Below are positions 33,621-34,390 of a stretch of 34,390 nt of DNA, in pieces. The stretch spans positions 89,322-123,711 of the forward strand of contig NZ_JYNL01000069.1 of the NCBI RefSeq assembly GCF_001044235.1, in the 5' to 3' direction. Made by a program: the position numbers and the translations under genes. The stretch's first letter is position 1; each line of letters opens with the position of its first letter. Below the pieces are notes generated by a model, which saw only the letters and a program-made list of their open reading frames with translations, was not told the origin of the DNA and ran no database searches. The stretch is from Mycolicibacterium chlorophenolicum (GTDB lineage Bacteria; Actinomycetota; Actinomycetes; Mycobacteriales; Mycobacteriaceae).

Positions 33621-34390
33621 CTGCTTGGGGGTCAACCGGGCGACGACCCGCGGGAACAGGCCCTGGTAGCCGGCGCCGACGAAGCGGATGACGTACTCGA
33701 ACATCCGCGCGTCGTTGCCGACCAGGATCCTGGCCTTGTTCTTGCGGACGCCGTCGAGGATGATCCGGGCCGCCTTCTCCGGGGTGGTGCTGGCGAGTTT
33801 CTTGTCGAACGTCTTGGCCAGCTCGTCGGCGTCGAGGCCCTCGGCGGCGGTGGCGTTGCGGGCGATCGCGGTCTTGATGCCGCCGGGATGTACGCAGCTC
33901 ACCTTGACCGGATGACCGGCCAGTGCCATCTCCTGGCGCAGCGCCTCGGTGAACCCGCGCACCGCGAACTTCGCGGAGTTGTAGGCGGCCTGCCCCGGCA
34001 CGGCGAACAGCCCGAACACGCTGGAGACGTTGACGACGTGACCGTCGCCGGAGGCGATCAGGTGCGGCAGGAACGCCTTCGTCCCGTTGACGACGCCCCA
34101 GTAGTCGACATCCATCACCCGTTCCATGTCCTTGAACTGGGAGATCTCGACGTCGCCGGTGAACGCGATGCCGGCGTTGTTGTAGATCTGGTTGACCTTG
34201 CCGAAGTGCTCGGCGACGCCGTCGGCATAGAGGTGGAACTCCTCACGCTCGACGACGTTGAGGCGGTCGGCCTTGACCTGCGCCCCGATCGCCTTGAGCC
34301 GCTCCTCGGTGGCGGCCAGGCCCTCGGTGTCGACGTCGCTGATGGCGACGTGGGCGCCCGAGCGGCCCAGTTCGATCGCCAGCGCCTGAC
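33618..34390 (-). CDS. Short-chain dehydrogenase/reductase, N-terminus beyond window edge
   Basis: At least 257 codons are open on the minus strand, running off the right edge. Visible parts are the second Rossmann strand VAISDVD, whose acidic end favours NAD(H), the NNAG motif in YNNAGIAF, the catalytic Ser in VNVSSVFG and the YxxxK pair in AAYNSAKFA, followed by CVHPGGIKT. This is a complete catalytic set for a classical SDR; the TGxxxGxG cofactor loop must lie outside the window. The C-terminal extension (KNKARILVGNDARMFEYVIRF) is like that of mycobacterial SDRs acting on bulky lipids or steroids, a weak hint only. It is convergent with kgd with 9 bp between stops. Confidence 0.92.
   Translation of the reverse strand, partial: QALAIELGRSGAHVAISDVDTEGLAATEERLKAIGAQVKADRLNVVEREEFHLYADGVAEHFGKVNQIYNNAGIAFTGDVEISQFKDMERVMDVDYWGVVNGTKAFLPHLIASGDGHVVNVSSVFGLFAVPGQAAYNSAKFAVRGFTEALRQEMALAGHPVKVSCVHPGGIKTAIARNATAAEGLDADELAKTFDKKLASTTPEKAARIILDGVRKNKARILVGNDARMFEYVIRFVGAGYQGLFPRVVARLTPKQ

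Overview
The window is very GC-rich, uses GTG starts freely and is packed with genes in short runs. Its gene content and order match mycobacteria. From memory, the block from the cyclase at the left to kgd at the right follows the Mycobacterium tuberculosis interval Rv1264 to Rv1248c, in inverted orientation: Rv1264 cyclase, Rv1262c HIT protein, Rv1261c deazaflavin reductase, Rv1259 udgB, Rv1258c tap, Rv1257c FAD oxidase, Rv1256c cyp130, Rv1255c TetR, Rv1254 acyltransferase, Rv1253 deaD, Rv1252c lprE, Rv1251c nuclease-helicase, Rv1250 MFS, Rv1249c, Rv1248c kgd. Genes inserted relative to that remembered order (deoxyinosine glycosylase, AraC, VOC, LLM oxidoreductase, PknH-sensor-like lipoprotein, methyltransferase, lactate permease, siderophore-interacting protein, second FAD oxidase, Bcr/CflA pump) suggest a larger-genome environmental mycobacterium (Mycolicibacterium-like). 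The species cannot be told from the sequence alone.

Layout. 1-2.1 kb: an edge-truncated 13E12/DUF222 gene with a perfect SOS box at its 5' end, then a pH-sensing-type adenylyl cyclase. 2.1-6.8 kb: DNA and redox maintenance genes (deoxyinosine glycosylase, AraC regulator, VOC, HIT, F420-type reductase, LLM flavoenzyme, UdgB). 6.9-8.9 kb: sensor lipoprotein and the Tap efflux pump. 8.9-13.2 kb: a methyltransferase with a structured leader, divergent from a lactate/glycolate permease plus FAD 2-hydroxyacid dehydrogenase pair that has a CRP-like site upstream. 13.2-15.0 kb: cyp130-tetR operon with a candidate operator in its promoter. 15.0-18.6 kb (minus strand): deaD, acyltransferase and an IdeR-box-controlled siderophore-interacting protein. 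18.7-25.6 kb (plus): lipoprotein, a large hairpin element, a three-module nuclease-helicase, a D-2-hydroxyglutarate-dehydrogenase-like flavoenzyme and an FAD/NAD(P) oxidoreductase. 25.6-28.7 kb (minus): two MFS exporters. 28.9-34.4 kb: a membrane protein, kgd (2-oxoglutarate decarboxylase/dehydrogenase) and an edge-truncated SDR.

Themes. (1) Many genes carry a TANNNT hexamer 6-9 nt before the start codon, the signature of leaderless mycobacterial transcription. (2) Convergent genes are packed to the limit: two pairs share a CTAG tetranucleotide as both stop codons, and kgd/SDR stops form the ends of a hairpin. (3) 2-Hydroxyacid/2-oxoacid metabolism recurs (lactate permease, two GlcD/D2HGDH-type flavoenzymes, Kgd). 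(4) Two glycosylases for deaminated bases and an SOS-box gene give the left third a DNA-damage flavour. The most interesting unexplained items are the 63-bp hairpin element at 19269-19331, the predicted Fe-S nuclease/RNase H-like/helicase fusion, the methyltransferase leader, and the IdeR box fused to stop and start codons. No stretch of more than about 210 bases lacks a gene.
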